Shown: positions 33,394 through 41,199 of the stretch, one piece after another
How the letters are laid out: every line of letters starts with the position of its first letter
Position numbering within the stretch: the first letter of the stretch is position 1
Source: Acidobacteriota bacterium
Lineage (GTDB): Bacteria > Acidobacteriota > Thermoanaerobaculia > Thermoanaerobaculales > Sulfomarinibacteraceae
NCBI GenBank assembly: GCA_013152895.1
Contig: JAADFN010000183.1
Location: 1-45,587 of the forward strand
Direction: 5' to 3'
DNA length: 45,587 bases
Notes under the pieces: model-generated
The model's database searches: none
Told to the model about the DNA's origin: nothing
The model's input: the letters and a program-made list of their open reading frames with translations, nothing else
Translations under genes and position numbers: made by a program

Positions 33394-35081
33394 CAGTCCT
33401 TCTCCACCGTCACGGGCTTCGGGGTCGGGCGGCGCATCTCCTTGCGAGCCTGGGCCTCCGCACGTTCAAGCGCTCCGAAGACGGGATTGACCGGCGCGCG
33501 CCCCCGACTCTGCCGTGGCGCCGGCCTCGGCTGTTTTCCGTGCTTCTGCTTCCCGGCCTTCTTTGGTGGTTGAGACTTCTTCTTGGCGCTCTTTTGCTGC
33601 TGCTTTCGGAGCATTTCAAGCGCGAGCTCGTAGTTGCGCTTGACCTTCGGATCCTGGGGCCGCTGGAGGAGCGCCTTGCGCAGGAAATGAAGGGCCGGCT
33701 TTGCCTGATGGTGCATCAGCGCCGCGGTCCCAAGGTTGTAATCGGCGCCGGAAAGCCCCGCCCGGGCCGCGGAGCCGAGCAACGGCGCCGCGTGAGCGAT
33801 ATCTCCGCGAGCCGCCAGCACGGTTCCAAGGTCGTACAACCGAACCGGGTTCTTCGGATCGAGAGAGGCCGCTTCGGCGAACGCTTTCGCGGCGCTGTCG
33901 AGCTTGTGCCGGCGCCAGTCGGCAAGGCCGGATCTCGCCAGCCTCCGGCTTCCCCCCGGAAGCCATCGCTGCCACCACGGTGCCACGATGACCCGCCGGG
34001 CTGGCGGCGCCCGCCGGGCGCCCGGTGGCGAATCGGTGGTTCTCGCCAGCGCGGCAGGAACCGGGAGAAGCCCGGCGAGCACCACGACGACAATGGCCTT
34101 CCTCCAGGGGGAGAGGAAGAAACCAAGTGCCAGGAAGAAGGCCGCCGCTGCGAGGAAAAGCGGGAAACGTTCGATACGGCGAACCTGGCCCGTGACGCCG
34201 GCCTTCCGGGTGACGAGCTTCGAGATCACGCTCGCGAGCTCGTGGGGCGCCTCCGCCCGGTCACCGGCGAGTACGCTCCCGCCCGTCGCCGAGGCCAGCC
34301 GCTCGAGGGTGTCACGATGGGCGTGGGTGATGACGAGCCGGCCGCCCCTGGTTCGCTTGTAGTGGATCGTTCCCTCCCGACCCGGCATCGGTATCGGCCC
34401 CCCCTCCCGCGTACCGACAACGACGCCCAGCACGCGAACCCCCGCGCCCTTCAACCGTTTGGCAGCCGCTTTCAAATCACCCTGCAGATTCTCGCCGTCC
34501 GTCACCAGCACGAGGACCCGGCCCGATCCCTCGGCCGGAAGTAGCTCGAGGCTGGTATCGACGGCCCGTTCGATGTTCGATCCCGGCAGGGCGATCGATC
34601 CCGGCTCGACCGCTTCGAGAAAGGTGCCCACGGCGTCGAGGTCCGTCGTCAGCGGAACCAGCGGATAGGCGTCGCCCGCAAACGTCACGACTCCGATACG
34701 GTTCCCGGCGAGATCGGGAAGCGCACGTCGCAGCAGCTCGAGCCCCTGGGCCAGGCGGGACGGCTGCACGTCCTGGCAGCGCATCGAGGCGGACACGTCG
34801 ATCGCGAACACGACGTCCCGCGTGCGAATCTCGAGCTTCCGGGGCAGCTCGCCCCACTGCGGGCGGGCGAGAGCCAGGACGATGAACGCGGCGGCCAGGC
34901 ACCAGCTCGCCAGGCGTCCCAGGCCGGTCGCCGGCACGCCGCCCATCACCTGCCGCCACACGGAAGGGCTTGCCAGGCGTTGCTGAATCATTCTCCGCCG
35001 CCTGTGCCGTAGCCATGCGCCGGCGAGCCCGATGGCCGGCAGCACCAGCAGCGAGAGCCGGGCAGGCTCGGCGAACCTCAC
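33390..35081 (-). CDS. BatB-BatC fusion: von Willebrand A domain plus TPR domain
   Basis: The 563-residue protein joins two proteins that are usually separate. Residues 1-330 are BatB-like: N-terminal membrane helices, then a VWA domain with MIDAS motif DVSASM (Asp95, Ser97, Ser99) and LVTDGENLQGD, then a membrane helix at about 307-323. After a second hydrophobic stretch (329-346), residues 385-495 form tetratricopeptide repeats (AKAFAEAASLDPKNPVRLYDLGTVLAARGD), matching BatC. The C terminus is Lys/Pro/Gln-rich. GTG at 35081 overlaps the batA stop (GTGA) and has GGAGG eight bases upstream. The reading frame through the junction is continuous. Confidence 0.85.
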   Translation of the reverse strand: MRFAEPARLSLLVLPAIGLAGAWLRHRRRRMIQQRLASPSVWRQVMGGVPATGLGRLASWCLAAAFIVLALARPQWGELPRKLEIRTRDVVFAIDVSASMRCQDVQPSRLAQGLELLRRALPDLAGNRIGVVTFAGDAYPLVPLTTDLDAVGTFLEAVEPGSIALPGSNIERAVDTSLELLPAEGSGRVLVLVTDGENLQGDLKAAAKRLKGAGVRVLGVVVGTREGGPIPMPGREGTIHYKRTRGGRLVITHAHRDTLERLASATGGSVLAGDRAEAPHELASVISKLVTRKAGVTGQVRRIERFPLFLAAAAFFLALGFFLSPWRKAIVVVVLAGLLPVPAALARTTDSPPGARRAPPARRVIVAPWWQRWLPGGSRRLARSGLADWRRHKLDSAAKAFAEAASLDPKNPVRLYDLGTVLAARGDIAHAAPLLGSAARAGLSGADYNLGTAALMHHQAKPALHFLRKALLQRPQDPKVKRNYELALEMLRKQQQKSAKKKSQPPKKAGKQKHGKQPRPAPRQSRGRAPVNPVFGALERAEAQARKEMRRPTPKPVTVEKDW

Positions 35082-36076
35082 CACGGGGTCCTCCCGGCCG
35101 CCGTTTCCACGGCGATCCCGACGAGCAACATCGCCAGCGCCCCGAAGGCCCACGGCTCGAAACGCTCGCGGTACTGCACGAGCTTCGTCGAGGTGAATCT
35201 CGTCTTCTCCATCCGGTCGATCTGCTTGAATATCTGCGCCAGGGCGTCGGAGCTCCGGGCACGGAAGGCCACGCCTCCCGTCGTCCGCGCGATCGTCTCC
35301 AGCAGTTGCGGGTTGACATCGACCCGCGCCCGGCGCACCCGGGTCATGATCTCCCCGGTGAACGGATCGCGGTATTTCATCGGGATCGGCACGATACCCC
35401 CTCGCCCCACGAGAATCGTGTGGACGCGAATCCCCTGCTGCGCGGCCAGGCGGGCCGCCGTCATGGGATCCAGGGCGCCTGCATTGTTCGATCCATCCGT
35501 GACCAGCACGATGACCTTCGACCGCGCCTTCGAATGCCTGAGCCGGTTGACCGCAACGCCCAGGCCCATGCCGATGGCGGTTCCGTCCGGGAGCATCCCC
35601 AGCCTGGCCCGGGCCAGAAGCTGCTGCGCCACGCGATGATCAAGGGTCAGGGGGCACAGGGTGACCGCCGCCCCGGAGAAGACGACCAGCCCGATCCTGT
35701 CGTTCGGCCGGCCGGCGATGAACCGGCTGATCACCTTCTTGGCCACCTCCAGCCGGTTGCTTGGCCGGAAATCGAGCGCCGCCATCGAACCCGAGGTATC
35801 AAGCGCAATGACAATATCGACGCCCTGCGAGTGCGCGAGCTGCCGGGAGAGAACTTCCTGGGGCCGCGCCGCGCCAACGGCCAACGGCACGAACGCTGCC
35901 GCTGCAAGCACGCCGGCAAGCGTGGTCGCGCCGGCGGTCATGGCGGCCCGTCCGCTCCAGGGCGTCGTGACGGGAAACGGGTAGCGCTGCCAGAGCCGCC
36001 GGAATGTCCAGAGCACGAGGCAGATGACGCCGACGGCCGCCAGCACCAGCCACGCGGGGTGGGCCAGGCGCATCAT
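35078..36076 (-). CDS. batA: BatA von Willebrand factor A membrane protein
   Basis: The 332-residue product has two N-terminal transmembrane helices (about 8-25 and 53-70). The VWA domain's metal-ion-dependent adhesion site DTSGSM (Asp93, Ser95, Ser97) is intact, with LPDGTAIGMGLGVAVNRL and VIVLVTDGSNNAG completing the site. A final helix lies near the C terminus (WAFGALAMLLVGIAVE). It probably forms a membrane complex with the BatB part of its neighbour, remodelled by MoxR. ATG at 36076 overlaps the preceding stop (ATGA). Confidence 0.9.
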   Translation of the reverse strand: MMRLAHPAWLVLAAVGVICLVLWTFRRLWQRYPFPVTTPWSGRAAMTAGATTLAGVLAAAAFVPLAVGAARPQEVLSRQLAHSQGVDIVIALDTSGSMAALDFRPSNRLEVAKKVISRFIAGRPNDRIGLVVFSGAAVTLCPLTLDHRVAQQLLARARLGMLPDGTAIGMGLGVAVNRLRHSKARSKVIVLVTDGSNNAGALDPMTAARLAAQQGIRVHTILVGRGGIVPIPMKYRDPFTGEIMTRVRRARVDVNPQLLETIARTTGGVAFRARSSDALAQIFKQIDRMEKTRFTSTKLVQYRERFEPWAFGALAMLLVGIAVETAAGRTPW

Positions 36077-37029
36077 GCCACGCCCTCCGTCTCGCGGCTC
36101 GCGTCGGCTTCAAGCCTCGTCAGCAGGCCATCGAGCTCCGATGCCGCCTCTCCCGCCGCACGAACCGTTGCGACCATCACGTCTTCGGCGGCATCCCGCC
36201 GGGCGAAGCGGACGGCATCGGAGAGGCCCAGGGCGTCCTGGACGCCTCGCTGCACGCCGGGGGGCCACCCCTTCTGCCGGGCGAGCCGCGCGAGCTCGAA
36301 CGTCGTCATCTCCATCGCCGGCGCGCCGGTCCTCCGCTCGATGAACCGGCGTACCGCCGTGGAAAGCTGGTCACAGATCTCGTCCAGGGGCATCCGCCCG
36401 ATCTGGTGCTCAATTCTGCCGAGCGTGTCGAGCACCTCGTCGAGCGGGGCGACCTCCGGCCGGTCTTCCCCGGGCTTCCGGCTGCGCCTGCGCCGGAGCC
36501 ACCACAGGAGAAGGACGAGGAGCGCCAGGGGTAGCACTACCGCCACAACCGGCGGGATCCACTCCCATGGGAAACCCGTCACGCCCACCGGGTCATCGAG
36601 GGCCGCCGGGGGAACTTTTTGCCCGGGAGGCAGCACGGACGCCACCGTCACCCTGGGCAGATGATCCGCCTTCACGTTCGAAACCGATCCTCGCGCATCC
36701 CTGACAGATACCGAAATCGTCGGAAGCTCCAGCTTACCGACCGCCAGCGGCGCGAGAACGAGGTCCCAGGCCGGGGGTTGAGTCTGCGGGATCGCCCGGG
36801 GTCCCTGCACGACCGCCCACTTCGATCCTGGGCCAACGGCGACCTCGGGCGTGCCCCAGAGCAGCCCGGCGCCGCCTTCGGCCGTGATCCGGACCGGGAG
36901 GCGGTCGCCGACGGTCAGCTTTCGCGGAGGGACTCCGACGCTCAGGCCGGGCGAGCCGGCGGCCGCGACGGTTGCGGCCGCGAAAGCCACCAGCGCAAAG
37001 ACAGCGGTCCGGCGTCCCCTACCGGACAC
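36073..37029 (-). CDS. exported membrane-anchored Bat-operon protein (DUF4381/BatD-tail-like)
   Basis: The 318-residue product has a signal peptide, a beta-rich periplasmic part (PRKLTVGDRLPVRITAEGG ... VGKLELPTISVSVRDARG) and one transmembrane helix (IPPVVAVVLPLALLVLLLWWL, about 180-200). The cytoplasmic helical tail contains LSTAVRRFIERRTGAPAMEMTTFELARLARQKGW, like the tails of DUF4381 and BatD proteins. Its exact role is unknown; the context says it works with the MoxR/DUF58/BatA set. The start is GTG at 37029 with GGGAG upstream, overlapping the DUF58 gene by 11 bases. Confidence 0.7.
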   Translation of the reverse strand: MSGRGRRTAVFALVAFAAATVAAAGSPGLSVGVPPRKLTVGDRLPVRITAEGGAGLLWGTPEVAVGPGSKWAVVQGPRAIPQTQPPAWDLVLAPLAVGKLELPTISVSVRDARGSVSNVKADHLPRVTVASVLPPGQKVPPAALDDPVGVTGFPWEWIPPVVAVVLPLALLVLLLWWLRRRRSRKPGEDRPEVAPLDEVLDTLGRIEHQIGRMPLDEICDQLSTAVRRFIERRTGAPAMEMTTFELARLARQKGWPPGVQRGVQDALGLSDAVRFARRDAAEDVMVATVRAAGEAASELDGLLTRLEADASRETEGVA

Positions 37030-37909
37030 GGCGTTTCTCCCGCCGTTTCAGCAGCCCGCGAATCGCGGGCAGGTAATCCTCCTGCGTGCTCAGGTCGAGC
37101 ACGTCGAGGCCGGGCGGTCCAGCCATCTTCACATGCCGCACCCGCCCCGCCAGGACCCCCCGTCCCCGGCCCTCGGCCTCCCGTACCGGGAGGGCTGAGG
37201 GAAGCCGGAGCCCATCCATCAGCGGATCGTGAACCCGAACGATCACCACGTCATGTTTCGCCCGCAATCCCGCCAGCTCGTGAGACGGAAGCGGGCATGC
37301 GGCGTCGGTCACCACGACCACGATCCCGCGCCGGTGCAGCAGCCGGGCGGCCGTCTGGATGGCCTCGGCGACCGCCGTTCCGTCCTTCCCCACGTCCGGT
37401 TCTGCCGACAGCAGCTCCCGGACGACTCGCAACCCGTGACGCCAGCCACGCCTCGGTGGAATGACCTCGCCCAGGGTGCTTCCGTACAGGATGGTGCCGA
37501 CCCTGTCGCGTCTGGCTGCCGCCAGGGCGAAAAGACCGCCGACCTCGGCGATCACGTCATGGACGGTCATGACGCCGCTGCCAAACCTCGTCGACGCGGA
37601 GACGTCGGCGAGCACGAGGACGGTGAGGTCGCGCTCTTCCCTGTAGAGCTTGACGTGCAGCCGTCCGGTCCGCGCCGTGACGTTCCAGTCTATGGTGCTG
37701 ACGTCATCGCCACCCCGGTATTCACGAACCTCTTCAAACTCCAGGCCCCGCCCCTTGAAGGCGCTCCTGTACTGGCCCGCAAGCCCCGACATCATCGCCT
37801 GGCGCGCCCGCACCTCCAGGCGCCGCACCTGGCCGAGCAGCTGCTCTGGATCTGCCTTCGCCGCCGGCGAAAGGCACGGCTGACCCAGGTACCGGCGCCA
37901 GCAGGACAC
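37019..37909 (-). CDS. DUF58 domain protein
   Basis: The 296-residue cytoplasmic protein has the DUF58 signature GRGLEFEEVREYRGGDDVSTIDWNVTARTGRLHVKLYREERDLTVLVLADVSAS (about 53-106). That segment leads into a degenerate VWA-like fold with DVSAS in the metal-site position. DUF58 proteins are near-constant partners of MoxR ATPases. GTG at 37909 shares one base with the moxR stop (TAGTG). The first 25 residues are atypical, so a start a little downstream is possible. Confidence 0.87.
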   Translation of the reverse strand: MSCWRRYLGQPCLSPAAKADPEQLLGQVRRLEVRARQAMMSGLAGQYRSAFKGRGLEFEEVREYRGGDDVSTIDWNVTARTGRLHVKLYREERDLTVLVLADVSASTRFGSGVMTVHDVIAEVGGLFALAAARRDRVGTILYGSTLGEVIPPRRGWRHGLRVVRELLSAEPDVGKDGTAVAEAIQTAARLLHRRGIVVVVTDAACPLPSHELAGLRAKHDVVIVRVHDPLMDGLRLPSALPVREAEGRGRGVLAGRVRHVKMAGPPGLDVLDLSTQEDYLPAIRGLLKRREKRRVR

Positions 37910-38895
37910 TAGGGAACCTCCACCGCCAACAGGAGCCGTTCGATGATCTCGTCGGCCGTCGTACCTTCGGCATCCGCCTCGTAGCTCAGGACCAGCCTGT
38001 GACGGAGGACGGACGGCGCAAGCTCTTTCACATCCTCGGGAGTGACAAACCCACGACCCCGGATCAGGGCCAGCGCGCGGCTCGCCCGGGCCAGCGCGAT
38101 CGATGCGCGGGGCGACGCGCCAAAGGCGATCAAGGCCGCCAGGTCGCCGAGGCCAGCCTCGCCGGGTCGCCGGGTCGCGTTGACGAGATCGACGACGTAC
38201 GACCGGATCCTGTCATCCACGTACACCTGGTTCGCCACCTGCTCGATCTCACGGATCTCCTCGAGCGTCGTCACCTGCCTGGGCTTGGGAAACCTCTCGG
38301 CGAGGTGGAGCGCAAGGATACGGCGCTCGTCCTCTCCCGACGGGTAGTCCACCAGGACCTTGAGAAGGAACCGGTCGAGCTGGGCCTCTGGAAGCGGGTA
38401 CGTTCCCTCCTGCTCGATGGGGTTTTGCGTCGCCAGGACGAGGAATGGCACCGGGAGATCGTACGTCGTATCGCCGATGGTCACCTGCCGCTCTTCCATC
38501 GCTTCGAGGAGCGCAGACTGCACCTTCGCCGGCGCACGGTTGATCTCGTCCGCCAGAACCAGGTTGGCGAAAACGGGACCCTTGTGAGCGATGAACTCCC
38601 CGGTCTTCGGGTCGAACACCAGGGTCCCCGTCACATCGGCGGGAAGCAGGTCTGGCGTGAATTGCAGCCGCTGGAACGAACCGTGCACCGTTCCGGCCAG
38701 CGTCCTGACCGCCAGGGTCTTGGCCAGTCCGGGAACGCCCTCGAGCAGGATATGCCCGCGGCACAAAAGTCCGACCAGCACAAACTCGATCAGCTGCTCC
38801 TGTCCGAGCACGATCTCGGCCGCCGCGCGCTGAATCTCTTTCAGCCGCCCCGCTGCACGTTCCACGTCGGGTTGGATCGTCGCCTGTTCCTCCAT
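37909..38895 (-). CDS. MoxR-family AAA+ ATPase
   Basis: The 328-residue ATPase has Walker A GVPGLAKT (53-60), Walker B LVLADEINR (112-120) with Asp116 and Glu117, the sensor-1 region LVLATQNPIEQEGTYPLPEAQLDRFL, and the helical lid. MoxR proteins act as chaperone-like motors that activate VWA-domain proteins, here presumably BatA and BatB. It is the first gene of the six-gene operon. AAGGGGG precedes the ATG at 38895. The 159 bases ahead of it to the next plus-strand promoter hold no other gene. Confidence 0.92.
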   Translation of the reverse strand: MEEQATIQPDVERAAGRLKEIQRAAAEIVLGQEQLIEFVLVGLLCRGHILLEGVPGLAKTLAVRTLAGTVHGSFQRLQFTPDLLPADVTGTLVFDPKTGEFIAHKGPVFANLVLADEINRAPAKVQSALLEAMEERQVTIGDTTYDLPVPFLVLATQNPIEQEGTYPLPEAQLDRFLLKVLVDYPSGEDERRILALHLAERFPKPRQVTTLEEIREIEQVANQVYVDDRIRSYVVDLVNATRRPGEAGLGDLAALIAFGASPRASIALARASRALALIRGRGFVTPEDVKELAPSVLRHRLVLSYEADAEGTTADEIIERLLLAVEVP

Positions 38896-39068
38896 ACGTA
38901 CCCCCTTGACACCCCGGGCTTCAGAACCCGGGCCGCTTACGGGAATGTCAGCAAGGTTCATGCCCGAAAAACCCGTGCACGGTCGTACAGAAAACCGCCG
39001 AAACGGCCCCACGAACGCCAGATCGGCACCCGCCTCCTCGACGGCATCCTGACATGTGGCCGCCTCTC

Positions 39069-39097
39069 TTGACGCTGCAGCGCCGCTGGTCCATATT
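39069..39097 (+). promoter_or_regulatory. candidate promoter of the Zn-ribbon gene
   Basis: TTGACG at 39069-39074 (5/6) and CATATT at 39092-39097 (4/6) are spaced by 17 bases. The predicted transcription start is within a base or two of the GTG at 39105, which lacks a ribosome site, so the transcript may be leaderless. Confidence 0.4.
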
Positions 39098-39104
39098 CCT
39101 TCGC

Positions 39105-39335
39105 GTGAAGAACGAACGTGAATTTCGTCAACTCGAGGTTTCCGAGGTCTACTGCCCCACCTGCCGGGCGGCCAAACCGGTGCGGCGTCATCTCCTCCTC
39201 GTCCTTCCGACCGGAAACAAGTACGAGTACAGGTGCGCCGCCTGCGGCACACCGCTGGGCGGCAAGGACGACGGAGACGCCAGCGAGTACAACGCCGTTC
39301 TCAACCGGACGTCACGGCTGATCGGGGGACGTTGA
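39105..39335 (+). CDS. small zinc-ribbon protein
   Basis: The 76-residue product contains two CXXC knuckles about 20 residues apart, YCPTCRAAKPVRRHLLLVLPTGNKYEYRCAACGTPLGG, a typical zinc ribbon. The tail is polar. No specific function can be read from it; such proteins often bind nucleic acid or act as metal-binding adaptors. The start is uncertain: GTG at 39105 follows a promoter-like pair directly, while an ATG at 39054 would add 17 residues ahead of it. Neither has a ribosome site. It converges on the DsbA-family gene. Confidence 0.55.
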   Translation: MKNEREFRQLEVSEVYCPTCRAAKPVRRHLLLVLPTGNKYEYRCAACGTPLGGKDDGDASEYNAVLNRTSRLIGGR

Positions 39336-39375
39336 CCGCCGCGATCCCCCCTCGGAACGATCCACACGGGACAGC

Positions 39376-40425
39376 TTATTTCGATTGTGCCGTGCTTCGG
39401 CCGAGCTCGTCGCGAACGATCTCGTCGAAGGTCTCGAACGGCTGGGCGCCCCGCACCATCCGGCCGTTGATGAAAAACGTGGGCGTAGCATTGACGCCGA
39501 CTTCGTGGGACAGCTTGAGATCCTGATCGATCTTCTTCAACTCCACGTGGCTCGTGATGCACGCAGAGAGCGTCGCCTGATCTACCCCGGTTGCCTTGAC
39601 GGCCTCCGGAATCCAGTCCTTGCCGAGCTCCTGCTGGTGGCTGTACAGCCAGTCGTACATCTTCCAGAACTTGCCCTGTTTGCCGGCGCACAACGCCACC
39701 TCCGCCGCACCCTTCGCGTGCGAGTGAAACGGCAGCGGCATGTTCTTGAACACCAGGCGGATCTCGTGAGGGTACGCCTTGAGCAACCGGGTCAGGGCCG
39801 GTTGGACACGTGCGCAGTAGGGACATTGGAAATCCGAGAACTCGACGATCGTGACCGGAGCATCCTTCGGCCCCAGGACAGGATCCTCGGCCGTGATCGG
39901 AATGGCCGTCCGTGGCGGCGTCAGGAGAATCCGGACGCCGTGTTTCGCGAAGAGCTCCTTCTCGTAGGCCTCCCGGACCTTGGCTTCCTCCTGGCGCTTG
40001 AGCGCCGTCACAATCCTGGCACGTGCCTTCTTCTCGTTTTTCCCGAGCTGGGTGCGATACCGTTTGAGCAACGTATCGACGCGCTTGGGGTCCGGCGCCT
40101 TGATCTTGTCCGTGACGTTTTCCTTGAGAAGCTCGGCCGTCGTCTTCCCCTCCTGCTTCGCCTCGGAGGCCAGCAGGGCGTTGAAGATCAGGCGCTTGAG
40201 CGTCCGGAGCCGGACCTCGTACATCTGCGTCCTCAAACGCTCCAGGTCCACGCCCGCCGCCCGGTCGAGCTGCTGTTGGCTGATGCTGCCCCCGGCGAAC
40301 AGCGCCACGGGGACGCCCGCAGCTTTCGGGTGTCCGGCGCCAGGTTGCCCGGCCATCGCCAACCCGGCGGTCAACATGCCCACAAGTGAAATACCGACGA
40401 CCCGGCTCACGCTCAAACGACGCAT
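39376..40425 (-). CDS. exported DsbA-family thiol-disulfide protein with helical N-terminal domain
   Basis: The 349-residue periplasmic protein has a signal peptide, then a helical, highly charged domain (about 45-165: QQQLDRAAGVDLERLRTQMYEVRLRTLKRLIFNALLASEAKQEGKT) that recalls the N-terminal domain of SurA-type chaperones. A DsbA-like thioredoxin domain follows: VTIVEFSDFQCPYC with active-site CPYC at 201-204, FKNMPLPFHSHAKGAAEVALCA, and the cis-Pro loop VGVNATPTFFINGR. It probably oxidises or isomerises disulfides in exported proteins; several proteins here, such as the subtilase, are Cys-rich. GGGAGG favours the second of two adjacent ATGs (40425). Confidence 0.87.
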   Translation of the reverse strand: MRRLSVSRVVGISLVGMLTAGLAMAGQPGAGHPKAAGVPVALFAGGSISQQQLDRAAGVDLERLRTQMYEVRLRTLKRLIFNALLASEAKQEGKTTAELLKENVTDKIKAPDPKRVDTLLKRYRTQLGKNEKKARARIVTALKRQEEAKVREAYEKELFAKHGVRILLTPPRTAIPITAEDPVLGPKDAPVTIVEFSDFQCPYCARVQPALTRLLKAYPHEIRLVFKNMPLPFHSHAKGAAEVALCAGKQGKFWKMYDWLYSHQQELGKDWIPEAVKATGVDQATLSACITSHVELKKIDQDLKLSHEVGVNATPTFFINGRMVRGAQPFETFDEIVRDELGRSTAQSK

Positions 40426-40805
40426 CATGCCTCCCGGGGGGCGATTGCCCCAGCCAGCATGATACAACGCCCCGGCCGGAGCTTCACATCAATCCAGGCG
40501 CGAGACTCGAGCCCGACAGGCCGGGCCACGACCGGGTCCCCGCCGGCGTGGTATCGCTGGACCGGCACCGGAAGCCCACGGCCCGGCCGATCGTCCCCCG
40601 GTCACGGCGCACGGCGCAAACCTTCGCAAACCCCGGAGGTGCCCCGTTACTCTCCACGGACGGTTCTGCGCGTGGCGGGAAGCTGGACAGCAACGAGGTA
40701 CGCGCAGCGCAACACCGCGCTCTTCCTCTTCAGAGATTTCCCCTTTCATGTGAGACAATCATCCCTCGTAAGCCGCCGGCTGAATTGCAAGGGAGTACAT
40801 CCGTG
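40426..40805. other. 380-base divergent intergenic region
   Basis: This region lies between the DsbA-family gene (leftward) and a small unknown gene (rightward). Short Arg/Pro-rich frames are present but have no support. The right 80 bases are less GC-rich and probably hold the promoter of the small gene, with GACAAT near 40754 as a possible -10, but no convincing -35 was found. No repeat copy or RNA gene was seen. Confidence 0.45.
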
Positions 40806-41174
40806 ATGGAACCACCATTCAACATGAGCTTCGAAGATTTCTGGCGCTGGATCAGCGGTCACCCGAACTGTATTCTCCGTGCGGGGACGCCGGAGGCGGT
40901 GATCTACGACGACGAGGATCTCCACTGGCGATTCGCCGCCGAAGATGAAGAGACCCTCCTCGTCCAGCTGATCCGCGGCAAGCGATTGCTGGGCGAGCTT
41001 TTTATCCGTCCGGACCAGATCAGCTTCGTCCAGGCCGTCCCCCAAGAAAGGGAGGACGAGCACGTCTTCGAGCTCATCTCTGACGCCGGCAACCGTCCGT
41101 TCGCCGCCTATTTCTTTGTTATGATCCACGGGTACGACGAGGACACAGCATTCACCCCGGCCCGGGTCCACTGA
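40806..41174 (+). CDS. small acidic protein of unknown function
   Basis: The 122-residue product is not recognised. It is acidic and apparently cytoplasmic, with no signal peptide or membrane helix. It begins MSFEDFWRWISGHPNCILRAGTPEAVIYDDEDLHWRF and has alternating strands (LLVQLIRGKRLLGELFIRPDQISFVQAV, FAAYFFVMIHGYDEDTAF) suggesting a compact alpha/beta fold. The codon pattern looks like that of its neighbours. GGGAG at 40791-40795 is ten bases from the ATG at 40806 and seven from a GTG at 40803, so translation may start one codon earlier. It lies 25 bases before the subtilase gene and may be co-transcribed with it. Confidence 0.65.
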   Translation: MEPPFNMSFEDFWRWISGHPNCILRAGTPEAVIYDDEDLHWRFAAEDEETLLVQLIRGKRLLGELFIRPDQISFVQAVPQEREDEHVFELISDAGNRPFAAYFFVMIHGYDEDTAFTPARVH

Positions 41175-41199
41175 GGCATGAGAACGTGAAGGAGAGCCC

